From Haladaptatus sp. ZSTT2 (lineage in GTDB: Archaea; Halobacteriota; Halobacteria; Halobacteriales; Halococcaceae), in assembly GCF_037081775.1 (NCBI RefSeq), contig NZ_JBAMHQ010000001.1, positions 62,001 to 126,000 of the forward strand: a stretch of DNA of 64,000 bases, read 5' to 3'. The number at the start of each line of letters is the position of its first letter. Position 1 is the first letter of the stretch. Below are positions 1 to 7,566 of this stretch, one piece after another. The notes beneath the pieces were generated by a model, which had not been told where the DNA came from, did not search any database, and saw only the letters and a list, made by a program, of their open reading frames with translations. The position numbers and the translations under genes were made by a program.

Positions 1-233
1 TCGTCGGTGTCTGCGCCCTTTATCGCGTCGTAGTAGTCGTTTGCGAAGTTCGTCCCAATCTGGATGAGCAGCGCGCCAACGAGCGCGGCGAGTGCGGGAA
101 GCGCGGCGAAGACACCGTCGTGGACGGCGAGTCCGGTGCCGACGATGACGGGGGCGGCCGCGGCCGGAAGTGTCTGCGGACGGGCGGCCATGACCCACGC
201 CTTCGTCGGCGAGATGGTCGCGGTGTCAGTCAT
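1..233 (-). CDS. menA: MenA, 1,4-dihydroxy-2-naphthoate polyprenyltransferase (N-terminal part only)
   Basis: Only the first 77 codons lie in the window; the gene runs off the left edge. The start ATG is at 233. The translation begins MTDTATISPTKAWVMAARPQ and continues through a hydrophobic helix to IGTNFANDYYDA, the Asn/Asp-rich prenyl-diphosphate and Mg2+ binding site typical of the UbiA/MenA family. The enzyme attaches the isoprenoid tail to dihydroxynaphthoate in the membrane, a late step of menaquinone synthesis. It lies downstream of menB on the same strand, which fits the pathway. Being truncated, its length cannot be checked. Confidence 0.88.
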   Translation of the reverse strand, partial: MTDTATISPTKAWVMAARPQTLPAAAAPVIVGTGLAVHDGVFAALPALAALVGALLIQIGTNFANDYYDAIKGADTD

Positions 234-349
234 TCAGTTGGCAGTTAGGAAGGCACCGACATAGCGACTGTGGTTGCAGTGCGTTTTCGGTGCGGAGGCA
301 GTTGCGGTTAACGGTACGAGTCCACTGCCGTAGCGGTTCAGCGTCGCAC

Positions 350-382
350 CCGACTGCGCACACGGGCGCAGTCGGCCTTTTT
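350..382. terminator. Perfect 10-bp hairpin followed by a T-run
   Basis: Bases 350-359 and 366-375 are perfectly complementary with a 6-base loop, and the right arm is followed by CCTTTTT. On the plus strand this has the form of an intrinsic terminator, but the flanking genes (menB and menA) are both on the minus strand. It may instead be an RNA structure in a menB-menA transcript, or may stop antisense transcription. Confidence 0.5.
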
Positions 383-440
383 CATGCAAGTTTTTCAAGG
401 AGGGGTTCGCCGGAGGTGAACTCGACGAAGAAAAAGTTGC

Positions 441-1325
441 TTAGTAGTGCCACGGGTACTTCGAGAAATCGGGGTCGCGCTTTTCGACGAACGCCTCGCG
501 GCCCTCTTTTGCTTCGTCGGTCATGTAACCAAGCCGGGTGGCTTCCCCGGCGAACACCTGCTGGCCGACCATGCCATCGGTATCCATGTTGAAGGCGAAT
601 TTGAGCATCCGCATGGCCGTCGGCGATTTCGCGTTGATTTCTGCGGCCCACTCAAGCGCCACGTCTTCTAAGTCTTCGTGCGCCACAACGTCGTTTACCA
701 TGCCCATGTCTGCCGCTTCTTCTGCCGAATAATCCTTCCCGAGGAAGAAAATTTCACGCGCCTTCTTCTGGCCGACTTGGTGGGCGAGATACGCAGAGCC
801 GAAGCCAGCGTCGAAGCTCGCCACGTCAGGGTCGGTCTGCTTGAAGATAGCCTTCTCCGAGGCGAGGGTCATGTCGCAGACGACGTGGAGGCTGTGGCCA
901 CCGCCGACAGCCCAGCCGGGAGTGACGGCGATGACGGGCTTTGGCATGAAGCGGATGAGCCGCTGGACTTCGAGGATGTGCAGGCGGCCCGTGTCTGATG
1001 CGCCCGCCTCGTCGCCTTCGTACTGGTAGCCGTCGTCGCCGCGAATCGTTTGGTCGCCGCCGGAACAGAAAGCCCAGCCGCCGTCTTTCGGGGAAGGGCC
1101 GTTGCCGGTCAGGAGCACACAGCCAACGTCCGTCTGGCGGCGGGCGTGGTCGAGGGCGGTGTAGAGTTCGTCAACCGTCCCGGGGCGGAAGGCGTTTCTG
1201 ACTTCTGGGCGGTCGAAGGCGATTCTGACCGTACCCTGGTCGGTCGCGCGGTGGTAGGTGATGTCCTGAAAATCAAAGTCTGCAATCTCGTCCCAGCGAG
1301 CGGGGTCGAAAATATCTGAAACCAT
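441..1325 (-). CDS. menB: MenB, 1,4-dihydroxy-2-naphthoyl-CoA synthase
   Basis: Crotonase-fold enzyme that closes the second ring in menaquinone synthesis, converting o-succinylbenzoyl-CoA to dihydroxynaphthoyl-CoA in the cytoplasm. Diagnostic stretches are RPEVRNAFRPGTVDELY near the N terminus, GWAFCSGGDQ (oxyanion-hole loop) and the GWAVGGGHSLHVVCD segment. I start at the ATG at 1325 (MVSDIFDPARWDEI), giving 294 residues. An in-frame ATG at 1370 would add 15 residues unlike MenB N termini and would overlap the end of the upstream cdc6 gene. It sits between cdc6 and menA on the same strand. Confidence 0.94.
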   Translation of the reverse strand: MVSDIFDPARWDEIADFDFQDITYHRATDQGTVRIAFDRPEVRNAFRPGTVDELYTALDHARRQTDVGCVLLTGNGPSPKDGGWAFCSGGDQTIRGDDGYQYEGDEAGASDTGRLHILEVQRLIRFMPKPVIAVTPGWAVGGGHSLHVVCDMTLASEKAIFKQTDPDVASFDAGFGSAYLAHQVGQKKAREIFFLGKDYSAEEAADMGMVNDVVAHEDLEDVALEWAAEINAKSPTAMRMLKFAFNMDTDGMVGQQVFAGEATRLGYMTDEAKEGREAFVEKRDPDFSKYPWHY

Positions 1326-1366
1326 ACCGCCACTCGGGTCGGGCGGCGCAAAAAGATTCTGCGCGG

Positions 1367-2644
1367 TCACTCCGAGGCGAGATTCGCAAATCGACTGTCA
1401 GCCGCGAGAATCCGCCGGAGGTCACGCCATCGCAATGAAAGACGCACGTCGCGTCTCCGTGGCCGTGTTTTCGACGCGACCGTCACCAACCCGAGCGAAT
1501 CGAGGTCGCCGAATGCGCTCGACATTCGGGCACCCGACAGCGGCTCCATCCCAAAGGAGGTACACAGTCGCGTGTAGCGTTCGTGGACACCTTCGACAGG
1601 TGCTCCTTCGGGGAAATCAGCGACGGCGAGCAACACGAGTTTTGACTGTGTTGGGAGCGAGTCGACGAGCTGCTCGGTGTGATCGAACTCGACGCGCGCC
1701 TTGGCGTCTCTGACGTGCGCCTCCGTCACCGTCTGCGCGCCATCTCGCTCTGCGAGTTCTCCCGCAACCCTGAGCAAGTCGAGGGCTCGTCGGGCGTCGC
1801 CGTGTTCTTGTGCGGCGAGGGCAGCGACGAGCGCGAAAACGCCCGCATCGATGACTCCCGGTTCGAACGCGACGGCCGCCCGTTCGGTAATGATATCGGT
1901 GAGCTGGCCCGCGTCGTAGGGCGGGAACACGATTTCGTCGGTTCCCAGACGAGACCGCACCCGTGGGTCGAGCGATTCGGTGAACGTCAGGTCGTTGCTG
2001 ATGCCGACCAGTGTCACCCGCGACGAATCGAGGAGACCGTTCAATCGCGCGAGATTGTAGAGGACGCTGTCGCCGCCTGAAGACGCGAGTTGGTCTACTT
2101 CGTCGAGAACGACGATAACCGACCGTTCGACGACACTCGCGGCTTCGATGAGCGTATCGTAGACGACTTCGGTCGGAAATCCGGTCATCGGAACTGGTTC
2201 CGGCCCCGCGTTCGGGTCGCCCGTCAGCGCTCGATTCGATTCTACGAGCACGTTCGTCAGGTGTGCGAGTATCTGATACTGCGTGTCCGTGACTTCGCAG
2301 TTTACGTAAACCACGGTGACGTGTCTTTCGAGGCGCGCTGCGGCCCGTTCGAGTTCTCTCGTCACCGAGCGGACACAGGCGGTTTTTCCAGTGCCCGTTT
2401 TTCCGTATAAGAGTACGTGCGCGGTCGTTTCTCCGTGAAGTGTACCTGCCAGAACGCCAGCGAGTGAGGCAATTTCGGTCGTTCGGTGGGGGAGTGTCAC
2501 GGGGGTGTGAGCGGGACGGAGTTTGTCCCGCTGTTTGAACAACCGTGGTTCCGTGAGCAACTCGTCGAAAAGCCCAACCTCTGCCGGCCGCCGTCCGGCA
2601 TCAGGTCCGTTTGCGTCGGGCGTGTTCGATTCGTGTTGGCTCAT
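1367..2644 (-). CDS. cdc6: Orc1/Cdc6-family replication initiator
   Basis: AAA+ ATPase of 425 residues. The N-terminal part has a HTPVTLPHRTTEI segment, Walker A LLYGKTGTGKTACV, Walker B VIVVLDEVDQLAS and a sensor-1 VGISND stretch. An arginine-rich sensor-2 region (HGDARRALDLLRVAG) follows, then a C-terminal winged helix. Such proteins bind origin repeats and load MCM. Start at the ATG at 2644 (MSQHESNTPD); the upstream extension to 2740 has no family character. It lies inside the men gene block. Haloarchaea carry many Orc1/Cdc6 paralogues and this may be an accessory one, because I see no origin repeats next to it. Confidence 0.92.
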   Translation of the reverse strand: MSQHESNTPDANGPDAGRRPAEVGLFDELLTEPRLFKQRDKLRPAHTPVTLPHRTTEIASLAGVLAGTLHGETTAHVLLYGKTGTGKTACVRSVTRELERAAARLERHVTVVYVNCEVTDTQYQILAHLTNVLVESNRALTGDPNAGPEPVPMTGFPTEVVYDTLIEAASVVERSVIVVLDEVDQLASSGGDSVLYNLARLNGLLDSSRVTLVGISNDLTFTESLDPRVRSRLGTDEIVFPPYDAGQLTDIITERAAVAFEPGVIDAGVFALVAALAAQEHGDARRALDLLRVAGELAERDGAQTVTEAHVRDAKARVEFDHTEQLVDSLPTQSKLVLLAVADFPEGAPVEGVHERYTRLCTSFGMEPLSGARMSSAFGDLDSLGLVTVASKTRPRRRDVRLSLRWRDLRRILAADSRFANLASE

Positions 2645-2980
2645 GGTTTGCAGCGATCGATTCAGCGTGGCCACTCGTGGCTCACTGGTTTCGAACCGGT
2701 CTGAATTTCCCCACCCACGGCGCTCCCGCAGGCAATTCAATCATCAACTGCCGTCTTGATAAAGTTCTGTGAGACAGTCAGCCCGGTTGGTCTGACAGGA
2801 CGCTGGAAAAATCAACACCCGGCAGCCGAATCGCGCACAATCAAACCGTCTTACACGGCTCTGTGTCTCGGTTTTCTACGAATCCGACTCAGCACTCAGC
2901 GGCGTCCGACCCGCGAGAACTGGGTGCAGTCAATTGCTTTGTACAGAATTGAACGAGCGTGGCCGACGATTCTCACCGTC
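2645..2980. other. Non-coding gap between cdc6 and menD (336 bases)
   Basis: No convincing gene. It contains the cdc6 upstream region, a near-palindrome around GGTTTCGAACC at about 2689-2699, and two copies of CCGTCTTAC near 2848 and 2980. I looked for tandem or inverted G-rich haloarchaeal origin-recognition boxes and saw none, so no replication origin is claimed. Confidence 0.5.
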
Positions 2981-4738
2981 TTACGGACGCGACGAGTCTC
3001 GCTGAATTGCCTCGGTCACGCGCTCGGAGAGTTGCTCCCTGAAACGGTGGCTCGCCTCGGCGTCAGTCTGCACTTCGATGATGCGAGTTCCGGCCTCGCC
3101 CACCGATGCCACGAACGCCTCGCGGAACTCGCCTCGACCTTCGGTGCGCACGAACTCAAGGTCGTAGAGGTCGCCCGTCGGCTCGAAATCGAGGCCGTGG
3201 GGCGTCTTGAACTGGCCCGTAAACGGCGGGTCGAACTCCTCGATGGGGAGCATGTGGAAGATACCGCCGCCGTCGTTGTTGACGAGGATTATGGTCGCGT
3301 CCACGCCACACCGAGCGAGTGCGAGCAGCCCGTTCATGTCGTGATAGTAGGCCAAATCGCCGGTCACGGCTACGAGCGGGTCGTCGGTCGCACTGCCCGC
3401 GCCGAGCGCCGAACTCGTGATGCCGTCGATGCCGCTCGCGCCGCGATTTGCGAGCGCAGTAATCGTCGCCTCGCGTGGCTTCCCGAAGCGGTCTGTGTCG
3501 CGCACCGGCATGGAGTTCGAGACGAACAGCGTCGTCGGGTCGGGGGCGAGTTCGACCACGTCCGCGAGGACGGTTCCTTCGAAGAACTGTTCGTCGTGGG
3601 CAGCCGCGACGAGTTCCCAGTAGCGGGCTTCGGCTTCCTTGAATTGGCGTGTCCAGTCGCCTGCGTCCATCGTGAGTGCCTGTGTGAGCGCCTCAGCCAC
3701 CCGAGTCGGGTCTGCGACCACGAGGTCGCTCGCGGTGAACGTCGCCTCTCGCCACTCGCCTGCGGGGTCTACCACAAACTGCCGCGCACCCGAGTCGCGG
3801 AGGTAGTGTTGGAGCGTCTTCGAAGTCGGGGCGGCTCCAAAGCGGAGCACGACATCGGGCGCAGGAAGGGCGTCTACGTACGAATCGTAGCCGCCTAAAA
3901 TCGGTTCCCCCACCGTATGTGGCCCCCAGCGAACCCGAGAGAGCGGGTCTGCAAGCACGGGCATCCCGGTCGCATCTGCGAGTGCGCCAATCGCCGCCGG
4001 AGTCGGGCCGTTGTCGTCCGGGCCGACAACGATGAGGCCGCGCGCTGCCTGCTCGAATGCACGGACTAACTCGTCACGGGTCGCCGTCTCGAGGGCCGCG
4101 CGGCCCTCGGCCACCTCAACGAACGGCCCGTCTCGGCCAGTCGCGGCGAGCGGGTATTCCGCTTCGAACCCCTCGGGAACGTCGCCCGACACCTCGACGG
4201 GATCGAGCGGTTTCCGGAAGGGGACGTTCAGGTGTACCGGGCCTGCGTCTGTTCCCTCGGCTTTCGCAACCGCCCGCGCACAGTCGGTGCGAAGCGAGCG
4301 CAGTTTGCGGTCTTCGACCGCTGGCTCAGGCAGGTCACGATACCACCGCACAGAATTCCCGTAGAGCTTTTCCTGGTCGATGGTCTGGTTCGCGCCGCTG
4401 TCTCTGAGTTCGGGCGGACGGTCTGCGGTGAGGACGAGCATCGGGACGCGCGCCTGCGACGCTTCGATGACGGCCGGGTGGAAGTTCGCGGCCGCAGTTC
4501 CAGAGGTGCAAACGAGCGGCGTTGGTCGCCCGGTACGCTTTGCTCGACCGAGCGCGAAGTACGCCGCAGACCGCTCGTCGAGGTGAGAGAACACGCGGAT
4601 GTCGGGATGGCGCGAAAAGGCGACGGTGAGCGGCGTTGAGCGACTGCCGGGGGAGATGCAGACGGAGTTGAGGCCAGCCTTTGCAAACTCGTCTACCAGC
4701 ACGCGCGCCCAGAGGGTGTTTTTGTTGGGTGCGCTCAT
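2981..4738 (-). CDS. menD: MenD, 2-succinyl-5-enolpyruvyl-6-hydroxy-3-cyclohexene-1-carboxylate synthase
   Basis: Thiamine-diphosphate enzyme that joins isochorismate and 2-oxoglutarate in menaquinone synthesis. The N-terminal part carries VCISPGSRSTPL and DERSAAYFALG (the ThDP-activating Glu), and the middle has TADRPPELRDSGANQTI. The C-terminal ThDP-Mg motif is GDLAYYHDMNGLL...NNDGGGIFHML. I use the ATG at 4738, giving 585 residues, a normal MenD length. Its ATGA overlaps the menF stop by 4 bases, showing translational coupling; the longer start at 4786 would lie inside menF. Confidence 0.95.
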   Translation of the reverse strand: MSAPNKNTLWARVLVDEFAKAGLNSVCISPGSRSTPLTVAFSRHPDIRVFSHLDERSAAYFALGRAKRTGRPTPLVCTSGTAAANFHPAVIEASQARVPMLVLTADRPPELRDSGANQTIDQEKLYGNSVRWYRDLPEPAVEDRKLRSLRTDCARAVAKAEGTDAGPVHLNVPFRKPLDPVEVSGDVPEGFEAEYPLAATGRDGPFVEVAEGRAALETATRDELVRAFEQAARGLIVVGPDDNGPTPAAIGALADATGMPVLADPLSRVRWGPHTVGEPILGGYDSYVDALPAPDVVLRFGAAPTSKTLQHYLRDSGARQFVVDPAGEWREATFTASDLVVADPTRVAEALTQALTMDAGDWTRQFKEAEARYWELVAAAHDEQFFEGTVLADVVELAPDPTTLFVSNSMPVRDTDRFGKPREATITALANRGASGIDGITSSALGAGSATDDPLVAVTGDLAYYHDMNGLLALARCGVDATIILVNNDGGGIFHMLPIEEFDPPFTGQFKTPHGLDFEPTGDLYDLEFVRTEGRGEFREAFVASVGEAGTRIIEVQTDAEASHRFREQLSERVTEAIQRDSSRP

Positions 4739-6090
4739 TCGAGTTCGTCCAACATCGGGCGGTATTTCAACTGTACTTCGTCCCACTCGGCATCGGGGTC
4801 TGAGTCAGCGACGATGCCCGCACCGGCAAACAGGGTGGCCTCGGTGCCACGGGCGACCGCAGAGCGCAGCGCGACAGCGAACGAGCCGTTTCCGGCCGCG
4901 TCGAACCAGCCAACGGGCGCGGCGTACCACCCGCGGTCGAACGTTTCGGTGTCGCGGATGGTCTGTTTCGCGCGTTCGGGCGGCAGGCCGCCCACGGCGG
5001 GCGTTGGGTGGAGCGCCTCGACCAGCGAAAGGACGTGTTCGTCGTGGGTGAGTTCGGCGCTGATTGGCGTCTGGAGGTGTTGGACGGTTGCGAGCCGACG
5101 CAGGCCGAGTGGGCCGAGGGTCACGCTTGAGGCGAACGGTTCGAGTTGCTCGCGGATGGTTTCGGCCACGACGTTGTGCTCGTGGCGGTCTTTCTTGCTC
5201 GTGAGCAGTTCCTCGCCCAGCCACTCGTCTTCTTCCGGCGTGTCGCCCCGACCGGTCGACCCGGCGAGCGCGACGGTCGAAACGGTGCGCCCGCGCAGGG
5301 AGACGAGTCGTTCGGGCGTCGCGCCGAAAAACGCACCCTCCTCATCGGGTGCGACGAGGAAGCGGTGACAGTCGGGGTACGTGGTGGCGAGTCGCGAGAG
5401 TGCACCCGGGACGGAGAGTTCGGTGTCGAGGGTCGCGGTGAGTGCTTGGGCGAGCACGACCTTCGTGAGTTCGCCGCGGTGGATGCGCGAGAGTGCGGCT
5501 TCCACCTGCGCGTTCCACGTCTCACGCGGCGTCGTGAGTTGCACAGAGGCGACGCCGGGCTGCTGGGTTTCCGGATTGTCGGTCGGCAGGGAAGTGAGCG
5601 CCTCGCGTTCGCGTTCGAGCAGGTCGGCCGCCGCCGTCGGAGTTGCATTTGGCCCTGCGAGCGTGACTGTCAGAAACGTTTTTGCGTCGGTTTGAGCCAC
5701 CTGCACCCGCGGGAGGACGAACCGCGCATCGGGGAAGCCAGTCCACGCAGAGTCGTCGTCTTCGGTGGGGCCTTCGTTGAACGAAAAGCCGCCGAACAAC
5801 CGCGGCCGGGCGGCTTCGGGGAGGCGTTCGGGGGTGATGCTCTGAGAAAACAGCGTTTCTGCCTGCGTTCGAATCGTGTCAAAGCGGGTGTCGCCCGCCG
5901 CGGTGAGTGTTTCTGTCGAACCGAAGGCGACGATAGACGGGGCGTCCGGCGCGCTCCACGCGAATCGTGGCGCGTCCGCAGTGTCGAGAAGGCGATGGAG
6001 AGAAACGGGTTCGACCTCGCAGGCCCGACTGACGAAGGTGGCATCATCCGCCGCATGCGCCACCGTCTCGTCGCTGCGCAGGGGTTCCAT
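4735..6090 (-). CDS. menF: MenF-type isochorismate synthase
   Basis: Chorismate-binding enzyme (451 residues) converting chorismate to isochorismate, the entry step of menaquinone synthesis. The family signature is in the C-terminal half: KVVLAQALTATL, FLVAPDEEGAFFGATPERLV, the LAGSTGRG loop, HPTPAVGGLPPERA and GWYAAPVGWFDAAGNGSFAVA. The N-terminal 180 residues are variable, as usual for the family. The stop overlaps menD by 4 bases. Being first in the run, its product feeds directly into MenD. Salicylate synthase is an alternative name for such folds, but the menD coupling settles it. Confidence 0.94.
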   Translation of the reverse strand: MEPLRSDETVAHAADDATFVSRACEVEPVSLHRLLDTADAPRFAWSAPDAPSIVAFGSTETLTAAGDTRFDTIRTQAETLFSQSITPERLPEAARPRLFGGFSFNEGPTEDDDSAWTGFPDARFVLPRVQVAQTDAKTFLTVTLAGPNATPTAAADLLEREREALTSLPTDNPETQQPGVASVQLTTPRETWNAQVEAALSRIHRGELTKVVLAQALTATLDTELSVPGALSRLATTYPDCHRFLVAPDEEGAFFGATPERLVSLRGRTVSTVALAGSTGRGDTPEEDEWLGEELLTSKKDRHEHNVVAETIREQLEPFASSVTLGPLGLRRLATVQHLQTPISAELTHDEHVLSLVEALHPTPAVGGLPPERAKQTIRDTETFDRGWYAAPVGWFDAAGNGSFAVALRSAVARGTEATLFAGAGIVADSDPDAEWDEVQLKYRPMLDELE

Positions 6091-6121
6091 TACCGGTAGT
6101 CAGTGCTGGCGACTATTTAGC

Positions 6122-6718
6122 CTAACTATAGCGTTCCTCGTTCCACGGATTCGCCGTCTGCGAGTAGCCGCGTTTCTCCCAGTAGCCGCGCTCGGGTTCG
6201 GTGAGGAACTCGACGCCAGTGACCCACTTTGCGCCCTTGTAGGCGTAGCGGTGGGGCATCACGACGCGCAGCGGGCCGCCGTGGTCGGGTTCGAGGGGTT
6301 CGCCCTCGTACTCCCACGTGAACAACATCTCGTCACGCATGCACTCTGCGAGCGGGAGGTCAGTCGAATAGTCGTCCATCCCGTAGAACATGACGTGGGT
6401 GGCGTCGTCGCGTACCTGTGCGTGTTCTGCGAGCGTCGGGAACGTCACACCCGTCCACGTACAGTCGAGTTTGCTCCAGCCGGTGACACAATGAAAGTCC
6501 TGTACCTGTGTCTCACTCGGCAGGTCGGTGAACTCCTCCCACGAGAGCGTGAGTGGATTCTCGACGGCACCCCACACCTCGAATTTCCACGTTTCTTTGT
6601 TCCACTTCGGCGTCCCGCCCTTCGAGAGAACAGGGAACCGAGACGTCTCTCGCTGTCCCGGTGGCAGGCGTTTTTCACCGAACTCTGTGTAGACATCCGT
6701 CACGTCTCGCTTGCTCAT
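6122..6718 (-). CDS. Sulfite-oxidase-like molybdopterin oxidoreductase (MsrP/YedY type domain)
   Basis: A 198-residue single-domain protein of the oxidoreductase molybdopterin-binding family. Cys77 in QVQDFHCVTGWS is the expected molybdenum ligand. EPDHGGPLRVVMPHRYAYKGAKW and the final GYWEKRGY segment are family hallmarks. There is no Tat signal, so it probably acts in the cytoplasm, unlike E. coli MsrP. I start at the ATG at 6718, about 31 bases after a CTTACGAC TATA-like box on the minus strand. The 30-residue upstream extension has no homology features. The substrate cannot be read from the sequence. Confidence 0.85.
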   Translation of the reverse strand: MSKRDVTDVYTEFGEKRLPPGQRETSRFPVLSKGGTPKWNKETWKFEVWGAVENPLTLSWEEFTDLPSETQVQDFHCVTGWSKLDCTWTGVTFPTLAEHAQVRDDATHVMFYGMDDYSTDLPLAECMRDEMLFTWEYEGEPLEPDHGGPLRVVMPHRYAYKGAKWVTGVEFLTEPERGYWEKRGYSQTANPWNEERYS

Positions 6719-6924
6719 ATCAGAGCTACGTGTCGGAAAGTCGTAAGGGTTGTCGAACCGGTTTTTGCAGTGGCGACTTTTCCGCACTCCCGCCACCGCG
6801 CGGCTCACAGCTCGCCTCTGCTGGCACGCTGGTGCGTGGAAAGTGAGTCACATGTCTTCACGTAGCGCGAATCGCACTCCCCGTCAGAGTTAAATACGGC
6901 TCCCACGAAGCGGCGACTATTCCG

Positions 6925-7140
6925 ATGCCCAAAGTTGAGCTAACAATCCCCGAGCACCTCGAGATGCAGATTACGCAGATGGTAGAGAGCGGCGAATTCC
7001 TGAACCGCGAAGAAGCCGTCCAGCAACTCATCTCAGCCGGGCTCAAGGCGTACAAGACGAGTGGGCCGATGGACGACGAGCCTATGGGTGGGTTCGAAGA
7101 CGACGGGATGATGGGTCACGAAGACGAGTACGTCTTCTAA
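6925..7140 (+). CDS. Small ribbon-helix-helix (CopG/Arc-type) DNA-binding protein
   Basis: 71 residues. The N-terminal 45 residues (VELTIPEHLEMQITQMV, then LNREEAVQQLISAGLKAY) have the strand-helix-helix pattern of RHH repressors. The C-terminal tail is rich in Met, Gly and Asp. A GTTAAATAC box about 33 bases before the ATG suggests its own promoter. It belongs to a small family I have seen only in haloarchaea; the target is unknown. No toxin gene is adjacent, so an antitoxin role is not supported. Confidence 0.8.
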   Translation: MPKVELTIPEHLEMQITQMVESGEFLNREEAVQQLISAGLKAYKTSGPMDDEPMGGFEDDGMMGHEDEYVF

Positions 7141-7204
7141 CCCGGCGAATTGTGGTACCAGTTGTCAGAAATTCTTAAGCGGCGTTCTTGCTAAACACAC
7201 GCTA

Positions 7205-7483
7205 ATGCACAAAGATGAACTTCTCCAGCTGCACGAGCAGATGGTGACTATCATGGAGAACTACTCGGAAATCTCGGGCGTTGATGCGACCCTCTTTGAC
7301 CCGTATTACCAACTCGACGTCACGCCAGCCGATGTCCACAAGTCAAAAAGCGAGCACAAACACGCCGTCTTCGTGCTTGGCAACGCGCTTGCAAGCGCCA
7401 TGAGCGAAGACGAGTTCTCGAACGCAGGCCGGATAGGAAAGCGGATGCAAGAGCTTGCAGAAGACGCTGAGTCCAAACTCTAA
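7205..7483 (+). CDS. UPF0058 family protein
   Basis: 92 residues, all-helical, starting MHKDELLQLHEQMVTIMENY, which matches the archaeal UPF0058 family (function unknown). It contains the conserved KSEHKHAVFVLGNALA segment. A TTCTTAAG box at about 7173 lies about 30 bases upstream of the ATG, suggesting a near-leaderless mRNA. It has its own promoter and is separate from the RHH gene before it. No catalytic motif is visible. Confidence 0.88.
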   Translation: MHKDELLQLHEQMVTIMENYSEISGVDATLFDPYYQLDVTPADVHKSKSEHKHAVFVLGNALASAMSEDEFSNAGRIGKRMQELAEDAESKL

Positions 7484-7566
7484 CTACGTCGGCCTCTCTC
7501 ACCTTTCTTTCCAGAATCTGATGAGTCGTGCGGAAAGTATTTGCCGTTATTCTTGCTTTTGTGACT

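Noticed and set aside
2680-2710. A tRNA-like T-arm (GGTTCGAAACC on the minus strand)
   Set aside because: There is no acceptor stem, anticodon arm or D-arm in the flanking bases, and the match is a short near-palindrome only.
2645-2980. Possible replication origin beside cdc6
   Set aside because: No tandem or inverted origin-recognition boxes of the haloarchaeal type were seen; only short chance repeats. An origin is not claimed.
2756-3898. A long plus-strand ORF opposite menD and several long ones opposite menF, purA and others
   Set aside because: They lie antisense to well-supported genes and arise from GC-biased third positions.
6925-7483. Toxin-antitoxin pair from the RHH gene and its neighbour
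   Set aside because: The following UPF0058 protein is a widespread archaeal housekeeping-like family with no toxin features and its own promoter.
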